Part shown: positions 10,023 through 22,838 of the stretch, piece after piece
How positions within the stretch are numbered: position 1 is the stretch's first letter
Layout of the letters: every line of letters starts with the position of its first letter
Assembly (NCBI RefSeq): GCF_023856365.1
Contig: NC_064541.1
Location: 24,034,214 to 24,098,213 of the forward strand
Source of the DNA: Brienomyrus brachyistius
Lineage: Eukaryota; Chordata; Actinopteri; Osteoglossiformes; Mormyridae
DNA: 64,000 nucleotides
Direction of reading: 5' to 3'
The notes under the pieces: generated by a model
The model's input: only the letters and a program-made list of their open reading frames with translations
Told to the model about the DNA's origin: nothing
The model's database searches: none
Translations under genes and position numbers: made by a program

Positions 10023-12148
10023 TGTACAGTTATATAATGCATGGGATTTTGAGTTAGTAATTCAGCTGAACAGATGAAATTCTTTGGAGGGAAACCAAAA
10101 TATTTGGAATAAAACCACACAATAATGTGTAATATAGCGTATCAAAACCAAAATATTATTCCTTAAAATAACATAATCCAAGTGATTGACCTTGCATTTT
10201 AGACAAGGTCAAATGAAGAGGATGGACAACGTTAGTCCTTTTTCAGAGTCTCCCAGCTGGGAAGGCCTCCACTTTGGATATAGGCCTGGACGTTGGTGTG
10301 TTTGTTTTATATGATACCCCCTTATAACAGTGCCCATTGCAGACAGATGGTTGCTCCAGATTATCTTTTTTTTTCTTTTTGTCAGAAGCCTCTGTGTTTC
10401 TCACGACTGTGCATAGCTAATACCTTTGTTGTGCTGTTCAAAATGTTATGGTTTCCCTTTACTAGCGCATGTGAGAAACATGGGATAGTTACTGTTTGAT
10501 CGGTAGATCCTCATCTGATAAAGTGTCTTGTCATGATAGAGACTCTGATGTAAGCCTGGGTGGGTGCTCTTTGATCATGTAATTATTCTTGGGTTTTGGT
10601 TTTGCCAAGGGGAAAATAAAAAAGTCAGATTCGTGTACAAAGGCAGACTATGTAGGTACAATGGATCGTTCAAGTGCAGTTGGCAGGTACACACAATTTC
10701 ATTAGGAGAGACAAAAGAGTATTGAACAAAGGAATATTCCACTATTTTTTGTAAAGATCTAACTTTAGAATCATTCCTGGGATACTGATGCTTGTTATAT
10801 TATTTTATTTTATTTCACTTTGATGGATTATTTCTCTACAAAAGTTAAATGAATACTTTAAGATATGTATCCTTTAAAGGATTGTTAAAGAATCATTTTT
10901 ATAATTCAACCATAATTTTACCCCTCCCTGCAGCACTGACCCAAATCCATAGCTTCTGGTTTGTTTGTTTGTTTACCATTAAAAAGATAGAGGGAAATAC
11001 AGAGAATTTTCATTTATTTTCATTACAACATCGTAGGACACATGATTAGAAAGAGGCACCAAAATAAATAAATTAATTGCTTTGTAGAAAAGTGTCTGCC
11101 AAATAACTAAATGTAACTAATATGACTCTTACTTGATCACATATAGTTTTTGTTTTCTGACAACGTGTGGCAGTGCTTTACTCTTTTGATAAATCCACAA
11201 TTACATCACAGTAGTCTTTACAATTAACATATTAAAGTGACAAATCTTCCCAAAATTAAAGCAGTGCCACACAGTGATAGCAAAAAGGGGACAATTATAA
11301 TGCTTGATCTTTCAGACAATACCTCAAAAACTATTTGATGTATGTTTTCCAAATGTTGTGGAGGCATTGTATGGCTGCTGGATTGGAAGTGATAAAATTT
11401 TGAGACAGATCAAAATTAAAGCAATGCCACTTAGTGGGATTAAAGGGAAGGTGAGAGCATCTGACCTTGTTAATGTGATAAGTAAAGACGTATTTGATAG
11501 ATCTTTTTCTGCTTCAGAAAACATTATGTGTCTGAACATCTGTACCTGGTTTCATTTTCTGGCAATTTACTCCAAAAACAGAGGATAAGTGCTGTGTGGT
11601 AGCAAGGCCCATAGCCTGTAGTGTATTTGTAGGGTGGGGGATTCAAACTTTCACTACCTGGCTCATGTTTTTCGAGAGGTGGGGAGAGTATGTAAGGTAG
11701 ATTTGCGATAATATTTACATTGTGTGTGTGTGTATGTGTGTGTGCACGTTCGCACATTTTAAGTGATAAACCCAAGAGTTAAAAATTGTGTATTATTTAA
11801 ATACTGTTATTATTGACTGTAAATAATCCCCTGTATACACTGTAAATAAGAGTTAATTCTTATTAATTTTATGCAACATTCATCATGGCTACTTGAGTAA
11901 TATGTTGGTATAGTATCTGTACTTTTACTTAAGAATGTACTTTTCCCACTACTGGTCAATTTGTGTCATGTCATATATAGATGTTCCCCTGTTGACTCCA
12001 TGGCACAGAGGCTAGCGGCAGAAAAGGCAAAGTTTAATTTGGTTTAATTTGGTTTAATTTTGAGCGCAGTAACTAAACAGAAAATCTGACTGGAATACGT
12101 TGCTCAAGGTGGCATGACACTAAGTTGCAAGTCATCAGACAGCTCCCC
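10023..12148. other. No recognised coding feature (2.1 kb)
   Basis: AT-rich. Around 11885-11960 there is a short ACTTTTACTTAAGAATGTAC stretch like the end of a common fish MITE, and at 11720-11745 a short TG-rich run. Nothing else was recognised. Confidence 0.4.
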
Positions 12149-12156
12149 GTAGACTA

Positions 12157-12359
12157 GTGCTTCTCAAACTCGGTCCTCAGGACCTACTGCCCTGCTTATT
12201 TTCCAGCTATCCCTAACCCCACACACAAATCCCAGCTGTCTTTCAGCTTCTGATTGACTGAACACACCTGATCCAGGTAATCTGTAGTGTGTATGGCAGG
12301 GATAGCTGGACAACAAGCAGGGTAGTGGGTCCCGAGGACCGAGTTTGAGAACCACTGCC
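12157..12359. mobile_element. hAT-type MITE 1 (203 bp)
   Basis: Terminal inverted repeats: the left end reads TTCTCAAACTCGGTCCTCAG, and the right end is its near-perfect reverse complement (GAGGACCGAGTTTGAGAA). The inverted repeat extends inward with CCAGCTATCCC and GGGATAGCTGG, so the unit is largely a foldback. It is flanked by GTAGACTA (12149-12156) and GTAGACCA (12360-12367), an 8-bp target-site duplication typical of hAT transposons. It has no coding capacity, so it must be moved by a hAT transposase elsewhere. Confidence 0.85.
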
Positions 12360-12367
12360 GTAGACCA

Positions 12368-12502
12368 AGATTTCTCAACCCAGTCCTCAGGGACCACCAG
12401 CTGGTCCACGTTTTTGCTTTCTCCCAGTTGCCAGGGAATTGGCAGAGAGCAAAAATGTGGACCGGCTGGTGGTCCCCGAGGACTAGGTTGAGAAACCCTG
12501 CC
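12368..12502. mobile_element. hAT-type MITE 2 (135 bp), adjacent
   Basis: The left end TTTCTCAACCCAGTCCTCAG pairs with the right end GAGGACTAGGTTGAGAAA. The 8-mers at its borders are GTAGACCA (12360-12367) and ATAGACAA (12503-12510). The left border 8-mer is shared with MITE 1, so this different element landed in the duplicated target of the first. The inner arms also pair (GACCACCAGCTGGTCCAC with GTGGACCGGCTGGTGGTC). Confidence 0.85.
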
Positions 12503-12510
12503 ATAGACAA

Positions 12511-13020
12511 TACTATGTGCCTGGTGGGACAATCGACTCCATAAAAATGTAAATGACTCATTAAATATGAACATTAAGACCTTCAAAGAAATACATGAAA
12601 CCATCTAATTTGTGGGGAAAGCATATTTATTAACTTTCACATTTGCAGTTGATCCATTTAGTATTTCTAGAAAGAGTATGGGTTAGATGGACGGAGGGAG
12701 TGAGGGAACCGTCTGAGGAATTCAATGCCATCGTTCCAAAGGCACCTCTTTCTTGTTTATTATAGACCCTTCTCACCTTTTTTGATGCATTAATAGTTGA
12801 ATACCATGTTAACTTTCCATCCGTTTTCTGTATTAGCTAGATCCTCGATCATGAATTGAGATTATTTATGATAGAGCTCATCAAACTATAATTTGTGATT
12901 ATTGTGACGCTATATCAATTAGCGATGAAGGATCAGTCAAGATATCACTTTCTGGAAAAAAAAGGTCAGAGGTGGACAGAGTAGTCAAAGTAGTATTTGT
13001 TGGGAAAGAATGGGGGATGT
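12511..13020. other. No recognised feature (0.5 kb)
   Basis: AT-rich, no coding signature. A GAGGTGGACAGAGTAGTCAA stretch at about 12969 resembles one end of a common fish MITE, without a partner end. Confidence 0.35.
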
Positions 13021-14260
13021 GGTGTCACGCCTCCAGATTTAGAGGGAGGTTAAATCACACAAATTCCATAACTACATATTTTTGGTCTGTGGGAGATGCC
13101 ACATATCTGGAACTTCTAAACGCCACAAACACGGTGCTAGCAAGATTTGGGCTGGTACTCAGGGTAGCTGGGACCAGGGTACGAGGAAGACCCTCCGGGA
13201 CCCGCTGGACCATTGGCACCTGTAGGTAGGGGACACGTTGCAGGCCCCAGGGAGCCCTGGACTGGAGACAGGGGGCGCCCCCGAGACGGTGGAGTACAGT
13301 GCCACCAGGAATGCTAGGCCAGGACACAAGGGTGCTACAGAGCCTGCAGGACGAGACAAGAAGGGAGAGCCAGATCGGGGACAAGAGCAGAGATAGCCGC
13401 CTCGGAGTGTCTGCCCCTGTTTCCACCTCGGGTAGACTGAGACCTGTCCCACTCTCCCTTTTGATCCCCCCTGACGTCGGGGACCACCTGTGGACCTGGG
13501 ACAGGAGGGGTGGAGTCCGTTACTGTATGGGGGCAGAAGCCCCTAAGGTGAAGCTCAGGGCAGTCTAAGTCCTCCATTGAGACATCTTCTGGACCTTCCT
13601 CCTTTGGGATGATGGCAACTAGGGAGTCAGGCCTGCAGGTGATGGGAGTCTGTGAAGCAAGCACAGATGGGGTAATTGACCATGACGAAGAGGCATGGTG
13701 GGCACCAGCATGACCCTAGGAGACGGCTGCACCACTGGAGCCAGTTGAATCTCAATAGGCAGTGACAGTAGCTTTGGAGCAGGCAGGGCTCCAGGCAATG
13801 GGTGGTGCTCAGAGGGCAGATTAGGGAATGGGTGGAGCACCTCAGGATATTGGCAGAGCACCTCAGGTTACATGTGAAACTTGATGGGCACCTCAGGAGA
13901 CAGGCGGAGTATCTTAGGGGATGGGTGGAGCTCAGACACTTCTGGACAACGGCAGGAGACCATGTATGACTGGTATAGCTCAGATACCCCTGCAGTCGGC
14001 GGAGCTCAATCACCTCGAAAGACAAGCAGGGAACCAGGAAATGGGGCAAATGAGTGTCGAACATCGGGGTCTGTTGCAGGAGAGGTGGCTGCCACACTGA
14101 GTGCTGCAATCATACAGAATAGCTGGGGCAGCTGGTAAATGTAATGATGTGTGGGAGGCGTCCGTGCAGATCAGCAGGTCCTGTGCTCCATGTTCGGAGA
14201 CCACCTCTTGTACCAGGCTAGACCTTGTCTCAGGTCACCTAGAATTGAAGCTCTGTTATA
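13021..14260. other. GC-rich block with overlapping open frames, unassigned
   Basis: Base composition rises sharply here. Several open frames of 60-160 codons overlap on both strands (for example minus 14109-13627 and minus 13426-13055). None carries a domain I recognise, and the overlap on both strands is what high GC content produces by chance. The middle contains a decayed minisatellite (13795-13935). It could be the leader or gag region of an unrecognised LTR element. No LTRs were seen at its borders. Confidence 0.4.
13795..13935. repeat. Decayed minisatellite, about 21-30 bp unit
   Basis: The core GGTGGAGCACCTCAGG recurs with variation at about 13830, 13855, 13888, 13905 and 13925 (for example GCAGAGCACCTCAGG, GGGCACCTCAGGAGAC, GGTGGAGCTCAG). 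Spacing is irregular, so it is an old, degraded tandem array. Confidence 0.6.
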
Positions 14261-14439
14261 TGTGCAGGTGTGATCCTATACAAAATATGAGACTTATGAC
14301 ATTTGTACTTTTTTGATTGCACACATATCCTGAAAAATGGTACCCAGGATGTCAAAAAAAACTGTTTTTTTTACATAGTGGGGGATATTAGGTCCCCAGA
14401 AAGTAATATAAATCTAATCCACACACACACATTAGCACT

Positions 14440-14826
14440 ATTATTTAACTACTATTTACTATCTTACTGTGACCATGTTTACAATTACTTTTTTTATCGC
14501 TGCCTCATTGCACAACCATACTGCACCATATTGTCCGAAGTGGGGGCGGGATGCAGCCCTGTATGTGCCGCGTATGTTGCTCTTACTGCACCCACGGTAT
14601 TGGGTTTTCTGTAATGTTTGTATTCATCGGTGTCAGTTGTTCTGTTCGTTTGTACTATCCCTCGATGGTTGCACAGTTTCTGCACACTATACACTCTACA
14701 TTCCTAAGCTAAGTGTAGGTCTTGTGTTAGTGTTTTGGACCAAGGTGCTACATAAATTGTTTCTTTTTTAACTCTCTCTTGTACTAAACTGTATATTGTC
14801 AACAATTGCATTAGAGACCTACTTGA
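14440..14826 (+). repeat. Possible L2-type LINE 3' UTR fragment
   Basis: The right end ACTTGACTAGACTTGACTTC resembles the CTTGACTTGA terminus of fish L2 LINEs such as the one ending at 28570. The preceding T-rich sequence with TTTGGACCAAGGTGC resembles its TTGGTCCTGGAGGA region. Only the non-coding tail is present, so this is tentative. Confidence 0.35.
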
Positions 14827-14844
14827 CTAGACTTGACTTCCAAA

Positions 14845-14960
14845 TTACTGCCAAAGCTGCCCAATCCGCCTGTCTATCTCCACCTCTCTTCTTCCCATAC
14901 TTCTGGACAAGAGCCTGAGAAACTTTAACTCTTCCACTTGAGGCAGTAACTCATTCAGCC
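14845..14960 (-). pseudogene. Rex3/RTE reverse transcriptase fragment
   Basis: A minus-strand piece of about 38 codons reads LPQVEELKFLRLLSRSMGR, then EIDRRIG. This aligns with LPQVEEFKYLGILFTSGG ... EREIDRRIG in the 712-codon Rex3 frame at 56.8 kb (residues about 505-531). It is cut on its upstream side by the TTAA MITE that begins at 14967. No other part of the LINE was recognised nearby. Confidence 0.75.
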
Positions 14961-14966
14961 TGTTAA

Positions 14967-15410
14967 CCCTCTGACGTCTAGGGGTAGGAAACACACTATC
15001 ACTGACTGGGGCATGATCATACATTTCTTCAAATATCATAAACTTAATTCATGACAAATTATTTCTTATATATTTGTTTTGCCATTACACTCATCTTAAT
15101 TTTAATGTATATAGTAAATATGTCAGATTTATGTGAAGTTTGTAATTTGACATCCAAGTATAGACATTGAGAAATGCAGTTTGGAACACTTGATTCCAGA
15201 TATCTGATCACCAAAGTCTTGGCTACATGAAGATGACTAAATGGTGTAGTTGCAACATTCAGTTGGATAAATCAATATGAAAAAAGCTAATTAATGTCAC
15301 TATTTCTGGGCTTCTTTCATTGAATATTTAGGAGCTCTTATGTGTATGCATGAGCCATTCACACCTGGCCACACCCCCGCTTTTATGGTGCTGATGGGGG
15401 TGTATATGTA
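14967..15410 (+). mobile_element. TTAA-targeting MITE, copy 1 (right part lost)
   Basis: It starts directly after TTAA (14963-14966) with CCCTCTGACGTCTAGGGGTA and follows the same course as the copy at 39.3 kb: the ACTGGGGCATGATCATAC segment, then CAGATTTATGTGAAGTTTGT, GTCTTGGCTACATGAAGATG, and the GAGCCATTCACACCTGGCC segment at about 15350. It stops near 15410, where a Tc1 transposase remnant begins. Its right terminal repeat is not found beyond the Tc1. Confidence 0.8.
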
Positions 15411-16640
<1,230 letters not shown>

Positions 16641-17107
16641 CATCTTTATCTAATGTGTCCCCACAGTACATGAATTCTGTTCTCCAATAAGTAATATTTT
16701 CAATATCTACAGTGTTGACAGGTCAGGCTACACTGTACATGTGACAAGACCATGCTAGCAAGGAAATATGGTAAACACTTTTGTAAAAATGCAGTTGGTG
16801 GTCAGTGATTTCACATTAAGCTTTAGACATTGCCATTCACTCCGAAGGGTACGTTGTACTATATGTTATATTAATAAACTTACTGTTGTTCGAGTTTAAG
16901 TAAGGTTTTATTATAAAAACTTAAATAGGCTGGAATAATCGGGAAGAAAAATTCTGTGATTTACTAGTAGACAGAGAGAATCTCACACACTAACACTAAA
17001 GCATTTCTGGCTTACAGTTCCTCATGATTATGCTGATCTTATCCAGGTGTGAGTATACTGAGTAAATAAAGTACACAATAACATCTTCCTCCATGTGTGA
17101 GTACACT
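16641..17107. other. No recognised feature (0.47 kb)
   Basis: AT-rich, no coding or repeat signature recognised. Confidence 0.4.
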
Positions 17108-17400
17108 CCGTGAGATGAGATGAGATAAACCTTTATTAATCCCACAGTTGAGAAATTTGCATTGTTACAGCAGCCAAAAGGACAGTACAGGAGTAAATAC
17201 AGCATAACTATACAGTCTTACAATAAAAAACTATACAATAAACAAAGAATATAAATATAACAATATGTGATACATATATGTAAAGAAAGTGTATGATTGA
17301 AAATGAATAGTAGCAGGAATTGAACATTTGGTAGCAGCAGAAATGGCAATATTTCAGCATTGCACTTTATCAGTCCTCAATTTCTGCATATACATGTTTG
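17108..17400 (-). repeat. LINE 3' UTR fragment
   Basis: On the minus strand it ends with CAACTGTGGGATTAATAAAG, followed by GGTTTATCTCATCTCATC. This is the 3' terminus of a fish LINE tail, with an AATAAA inside and a short terminal repeat. No coding sequence accompanies it, so it is a strongly 5'-truncated insertion. Confidence 0.6.
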
Positions 17401-18603
17401 TATGTGTGTCCACACTAGTATTTTACAGACGTATGAGTGCACTCTAAGTACCCCATTTGAGCTATTTACGCAGCTTAAAGAGAAAATAGAGGGAATTAAA
17501 AATGATGGGACATCAATAATATGCTAAGCAAAGAGCAGGGTGCCAGCGGTAAAGGTAAAGGTGGGCAAATTTGGTCACACTAAAACTTACCCTAAAGGGT
17601 AAGGGCAGGAGTTCTGTGGGAAACATTCACGGATTAGGTGGAGGGGAGGTATCTTGCCAATGGATCGATTGGCCAAATTCTGCTGTAGCCCTAAGCTGTA
17701 GCCAAGGGTAGCCTATGCGTTACTCTGCCCCTGAGGCTAGTTAGTTTTCAATTTTTCCATACATTTGTTAAATTGCGTTCTTTCCACAATCTTTTCACAA
17801 TTTTCCTACCACTCTAGTGGGATAATATCAAAGACACAGGAGATGTAATGCTAGTCTTGTATCTTTGTACCATTTTGTACCATTGCCACTAGTCTCAAGT
17901 GTTTGGGTAGCATGAAGTCTCAATGTAAGTATAGTCCATCACAGCTGGGATGGGGGCACCTTTGTCTATACTGATAATGTTACCAAAATGCAAATAAGAG
18001 AAACGGTGCGAGAAATTAAATGACCTTATCTTATATCCATAAAAGCAATTTCTGGATATTCAATCTTCATGGGGCCCCTAGATTTTGGGGGGCCCAGCCG
18101 GCTCCCTACACTTCCCTTATGATAAGTTTGCCCCTGATAGGAAGTCATAGTAGTGTGGGTCATTATGGACACTGAAACTCCCCTTTTTGGGGAAGAGGTC
18201 TATGCAGAAGGTTTTTCAGGGGTAGGGGTGGGGAGGTCTTGTTGTTTTTTTGTCTGTAAGTTAAATGTGGCTGCAGAGCATGTCCCCACTGGAGGACACA
18301 TCAGACACAGTAGTAGAGACTGTTGAGGGAGTCAGGGGGGGTGTTATGCTGATCTCGTCACAGGGAAGGCAGGTTTGCCTGCATGACGAGCAGGTTTACC
18401 TCTTTTGCTCTCTCCTGGTTCCCTCATTTACCAGGGTCACCCCTATTACTGTAGCCAGTGATCTTCCTCACCCCTTTCCATACTTCCTTCATAATGTTAA
18501 TCTCCAGCTTCTGGCTACCGTTGTGCTATTTTACTTCTCATTCACAATCTTCCTGATTAGATATCTTTGCATGCACTAGCTAAGGTGAAGGAGGCAACAC
18601 AAT
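17401..18603. other. No recognised feature (1.2 kb)
   Basis: Mixed composition. An open frame at 18265-18579 has a hydrophobic C-terminus but no recognisable domain and no supporting context, so it is not called. Confidence 0.4.
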
Positions 18604-18611
18604 TACATATA

Positions 18612-18783
18612 TCAGGGTTCCCAAATTTTGCTCCTGGAGGGCCAGATTTCAAAACAATTTGCAGATTTCCCTACTCAGACACGCCTGCTACTGGGAATTT
18701 GCTGACTAAGATGTGTTTGAGCAGGGAAATTGGCAAACTGTGTTTCATTCTGGTTCTCCAGGAGCAGAATTGTGGAACTCTTG
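18612..18783. mobile_element. hAT-type MITE (172 bp)
   Basis: The left end, which includes TTTTGCTCCTGGAGGGCC, pairs with the right end GGTTCTCCAGGAGCAGAA. It is flanked by TACATATA (18604-18611) and TACATATC (18784-18791), an 8-bp target duplication with one mismatch. The inner part is also partly self-complementary (GCAGATTTCCCTACTCA with TGAGCAGGGAAATTGGC). Non-coding. Confidence 0.75.
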
Positions 18784-18897
18784 TACATATCCTTCATGCA
18801 CAGGACATGTCCTGTGTCTTGCACCTTGCTTACTCTGTGAAGTCGTGTAGTGTTATGTAGAGAGTGGTGTGACTGAAGTCCTCAGAGACCCCTAGAC

Positions 18898-20935
18898 ACT
18901 GTAAACTGGATGGAGTTAAATAGCAAAACGGTTGAAGAGGCATGGGGATTTTTTAAAAGCTCATTGTTGCAAGTGCAAGAGGACTTCATACCTGTTTCCA
19001 GAAAAAAGTAAATCTAGGAAACTACAACCAAAGTGGTTTACTAATGAAATTAAGAATAAAGTCAGGAGGAAAAGGGCTCTGTTCCACAAATGGAAAATAA
19101 CTAATGATTTCAAAATCAAACAGAAGTATCTAAGTCTACAGATCGAGTTAAAAAATAACATTAGATACTCCAAGAATAATATAGAAAGAACGATTACGTG
19201 GAAGGCTAAAGATTACAATAAAAGTTTCTTCCAATATTTTAACTCCAAAAGAGCTCTAAAAGATGAAATGACTAATTTGCAGAATAGTAAGGGCCTTATA
19301 ATTGAAAATGAAATTGCTATAGTAAATGAGTTTAATGATTATTTTAAACGGGTGTTCACAGTAGACAAGTAACTTACCACCATTTAGTATGAATACAGCA
19401 TCATCTATGACCAATATATGTATAACTGAGGCTGATGTGGTACTAAGCCTAGTTAGGCTCAAAATAAATAAATCACAGGGGCCTGATGGAATCTTGCATA
19501 TAGTTTTAAAAGAGATGAGGGATATTATTAGCCAACCTTTAAGTTTACTATTCCAGAAATCGTTATCTGCTGGTGTGGTACCTTCTGATTGGAAGCAAGG
19601 TAAAATAATGCCCATATTCAAAAAAGGGGATAGAAGTAACCCAGAAAACTTGTAGGCCAATCAGTTTAACTAGCACTACTGAAAAAATAGTGGGAGCTAT
19701 AATGTAAGTGAAAATAGTAGATTACCTGAATTCAAATAACATTCTGAGGGACAGCCAACATGGATTTAGGAGAGGTAGATGCTGTTTAACTAATTTACTT
19801 CAGTTCTTTGAGGAAGATACAAGAGAAATTGATCACAAAATGGCCTACGATGTGATCTACTTAGATTTTGATGTTGTCCCCCACAAACGGCTCTTAGTTA
19901 AGCTCAATGCTGCAGGGATTTTAGGAACTATAGCAGCTTGAATCGAAAACTGGTTAACAGACAGGAAGCCGTGAGTAGTTATTAGAGGCACAATGTCACA
20001 GTGGGCCTGCGTTCATAGTGGGGTCACTATTGTTGATAATTTACCTTAATGATATTGACACCAATACGCATAGTAAACTGGTTATATTTGCAGACGACAC
20101 CAAGGTAAGTGTTGTAGCAGATAGTGATCTAGCAGCAGAGAGGCTACAACGGGATCTGGATTTAAATAGTGACTGGGCTGAAACATAGCAGATGAAATTT
20201 AACATAGATAAATGCAAGGTAATATAAAATATAAAGTACAGATATTTTATGGGTTCCACAGAAATAAAGGTAGCTGATTATGTGAAAGACCTCAGTGTAT
20301 ATGTTGATGCTTTCATGTCCCACTCTCGCCAGTGTGGGGAAGCAATCAAAAAGTCCAATAGGATGTTGGGTTACATCTCTAGGTGTGTGGAGTTTAAGTC
20401 AAGGGAGGTGATGCTACGATTATATAATTCCTTAGCAAAACCCTACCTAGAATATTGTGTGCCGGTTTGGACACCATACCTTAAGAAGGACATTGCTGTC
20501 TCGGAAAGGGTACAATGTAGGGCGACAAGAATGGTTCCTGGTCTTAGAGGAATGTCTTATGAGGAGAGGTTAGCTGAGCTGAATCTGTTTAGCCTCGAGC
20601 AAAGGAGACTAAGGGGGGACATGATCCAGGTGTATAAGATTCTAATAGGTCAGGATGCTGTTCAGCCAAATGGCTGTTTCAATATTAGTTTAAATACTAG
20701 AACTCATGGCCATAAGTGGAAATTACCTGGAGAACATTTTAAAATGAATTTGAGGAAGCACTTCTTTATATAGCTTGTAGTTCCTGCAAGTGTAGCGCAA
20801 GCTAAAACCCTGGGTTCCTTTAAATCAGAGCTAGATAGGATTTTAACAACTCTAAGCTATTAGTTAAGTTCTCCCCAAACGAGCTTGATGGGCCGAATGG
20901 CCTCCTGTCATTTGTAAATTTGTTATGTTCTTAGA
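18898..20935 (+). mobile_element. CR1/Rex1-like LINE, 5'-truncated, decayed
   Basis: A non-LTR element lacking ORF1 and endonuclease. Coding pieces: 18932-19372 (region before RT, with KWFTNEIKNKVRRKRALFHKWK), 19389-19655 (INKSQGPDGILHIVLKEMRD, then LFQKSLSAGVVPSDWKQGKI), 19708-19941 (SQHGFRRGRCCLTNLLQF; the RT A block reads VIYLDFDVV), 20080-20110 (degraded FADDTK region), and 20249-20773 (C-terminal YLEYCVPVWTPYLKKDI and the GMSYEERLAELNLF segment). The 3' UTR has GATGGGCCGAATGGCCTCCT and ends TTATGTTCTTA. Many stops. The same family occurs at 49.5-52.8 kb (minus) and 60.2 kb (plus). Confidence 0.85.
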
Positions 20936-21927
20936 TTTCCATGAATAAGCTAGGGTGTTGTTTATGAAAATATGTGATGGAGGAGTACTTAACATCATAT
21001 GCATTCGTTAATGGTTAAATGCAAATGACAATGTAATCTGCATATGAGAGCTTTCACAGCTGGTAGTATGACCTCAGACACAGAGCTAGCTGTTCAGAGG
21101 AATATACGAAGAACATATATTGTTCTTTCACAGTGACATACATTGGATTACATCACTTCCAGTTAATAAAAAAAAATGGCACCACAAGTAAAAAAGCGAA
21201 AGAAATAGAAACTCCTTGACATACACTGCCATCTACAGTGCTATCTCGATGCTTGTCATATAATATAGTCATATTAATCAAACTTAAGCTCAAATTATAA
21301 AAGCTAAATAAATATGTATTTTAACTTTGTGAGACAAATTCACTTTTTTTTGCCTTGAGATTATAACTGATTGTTCGATGAGCACTGTAAAACAGTTCTT
21401 AGACACAGAACGATTAAGATAAATTCATTGATTAAACACAGGTAAAATCAGTATATAGACTCTGTTGTCAGATAGACTTCAGAAATGTTGTCTGTGCCTT
21501 ACAATTCATTACTAATTTTACTAGTGAAAAAGAAGCTGATGGTTGAAGTTTTAATTTATCCTGTCTAATAAATGTTTGAGTCTTTTTTTTTATTTATTGA
21601 AGAAACAGCTGAAAATTTGTGCAAATACAGAAGCTATAAATGGCTCATATCACCTTCCATACATCTGCCTAGCTCAAGGTGTAAGAAGACAAGCAAGGTA
21701 CAATAATAATAATAATAATAATAATAATAGTTTGAGATGTTTTAGTGTATTTGGAAGTGTTTAATTATATGCATAGAAAAGTAAAATATATACTGTCTGC
21801 TGAAACACACATTTGAATAACTGAGGCTGAGTAGGAACCAAACGTACCTGATCTGTCTTACCTACAAATTTGGCTTAAACAAAGACTACAAGAGAAATAC
21901 AAAAGAGGAAAGATGACTTTTTGGAGA
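20936..21927. other. No recognised feature (1 kb); (AAT)n at 21702-21729
   Basis: AT-rich DNA. The only clear structure is a (AAT)n microsatellite at 21702-21729. No coding signature. Confidence 0.5.
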
Positions 21928-22060
21928 CAGCGTGAGGCTCAGCAGGTTAGAGTGCTGTAACTGTGATCAGAATGTTGCTGGTTCAAATCCTAGTGTTAGC
22001 TGAGTGTGGCTAGCTTTTGTCAGCGGCCATACCACCTGCAATGTAAACGCGAAATTTTAA
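21928..22060 (+). repeat. tRNA-derived SINE
   Basis: A pol III split promoter is visible: an A-box-like GAGGCTCAGCAGGTTAGAGT at 21942-21961 and a perfect B-box GGTTCAAATCC at about 21979-21989. The clover-leaf cannot be completed as a functional tRNA because the acceptor arms do not pair and no anticodon arm forms. A tail of about 70 bp follows. This family differs from the SINE at 50.3 kb. Confidence 0.65.
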
Positions 22061-22694
22061 AATGATTTATTAATTATCATTAATAGTACTGAAAAAAGAA
22101 ACATGACATTCCATGACGTTGACACAAAGACATGTGCTCTGTACCTAGGTGAGTTATTTTTTTTCCCACAAAAATAAATGTATTTAATATTACATATATA
22201 GCATGTACTTATACTCACAAATATAAAATAACACTAGAATTTATATATTGTATTTTATATAATCCAAATCATTTTCAGTATTGTTTATATATTTTTGGCT
22301 TGTGCGTTGCCTGCAATTTTTCAGTAAGCTTCAAAAATATTCCTGCTTAACTATCCAGGGCCAACAAGCAAACAACCAAAACTCTGAATGTCAAATTCAC
22401 AACTCTAGAAGGACACTTGTACATGAACCTTAATGATGCTCTATCAATCAACAGCCTCAACCAATGATTGTAAAATATAAATAATACACATATCTCAGTT
22501 AAGAATATGAACCGCTGTATATTTAAGGTTTGATGATATATTTTCTATATAATTAAATGAAAAAGCCAAAACTAATGCTGGCAAAATATTATAACCTACA
22601 GGCATATTACAGCCACATATTTAAAAACAAAAAATAGACAGTCAAATAAGGAAACCTTTCAAATATCACAATCTTTCTAAATTTAAACTAATTC
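22061..22694. other. No recognised feature (0.63 kb)
   Basis: Very AT-rich, with TATATA tracts; no coding signature. Confidence 0.4.
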
Positions 22695-22838
22695 AGTGAC
22701 TGGGTAACAGTGCTTGGGGGCAGTATCTTGTTCAGGGTACCTCAGTGGCACCTTGCTGGTTTGGGATTTGAACCTGCCATCTTTCAATTACAAACGTGCT
22801 TCCCTAACCATCAAGCCACCATTGCCCACCACTGCCGC
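22695..22838 (-). repeat. tRNA-derived SINE
   Basis: On the minus strand an A-box-like GTGGCTTGATGGTTAGGGAA is followed by a B-box GGTTCAAATCCC and the tail segment CAAGGTGCCACTGAGGTACC. This is a widespread fish repeat whose head resembles a tRNA. It supplies the apparent start of a long open frame (22710-23339) that then reads into Tc1 sequence, so that frame is a chance fusion. Confidence 0.65.

Noticed and set aside
12164..12604. Minus-strand open frame of 146 codons
   Set aside because: It is read across the two hAT MITEs and their flanks; the inverted repeats alone explain the open frame.
13055..14109. Several open frames of 80-160 codons in the GC-rich block, both strands
   Set aside because: They overlap on both strands, have no domain, and are expected in high-GC sequence with few stops.
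18265..18579. Open frame with hydrophobic C-terminus as a membrane protein
   Set aside because: No homology, no exon-like context, and hydrophobic stretches are common in translated T-rich DNA.
21942..21999. Possible tRNA gene
   Set aside because: It has A- and B-box-like sequences but no pairing acceptor stem or anticodon arm, so it is a SINE head.
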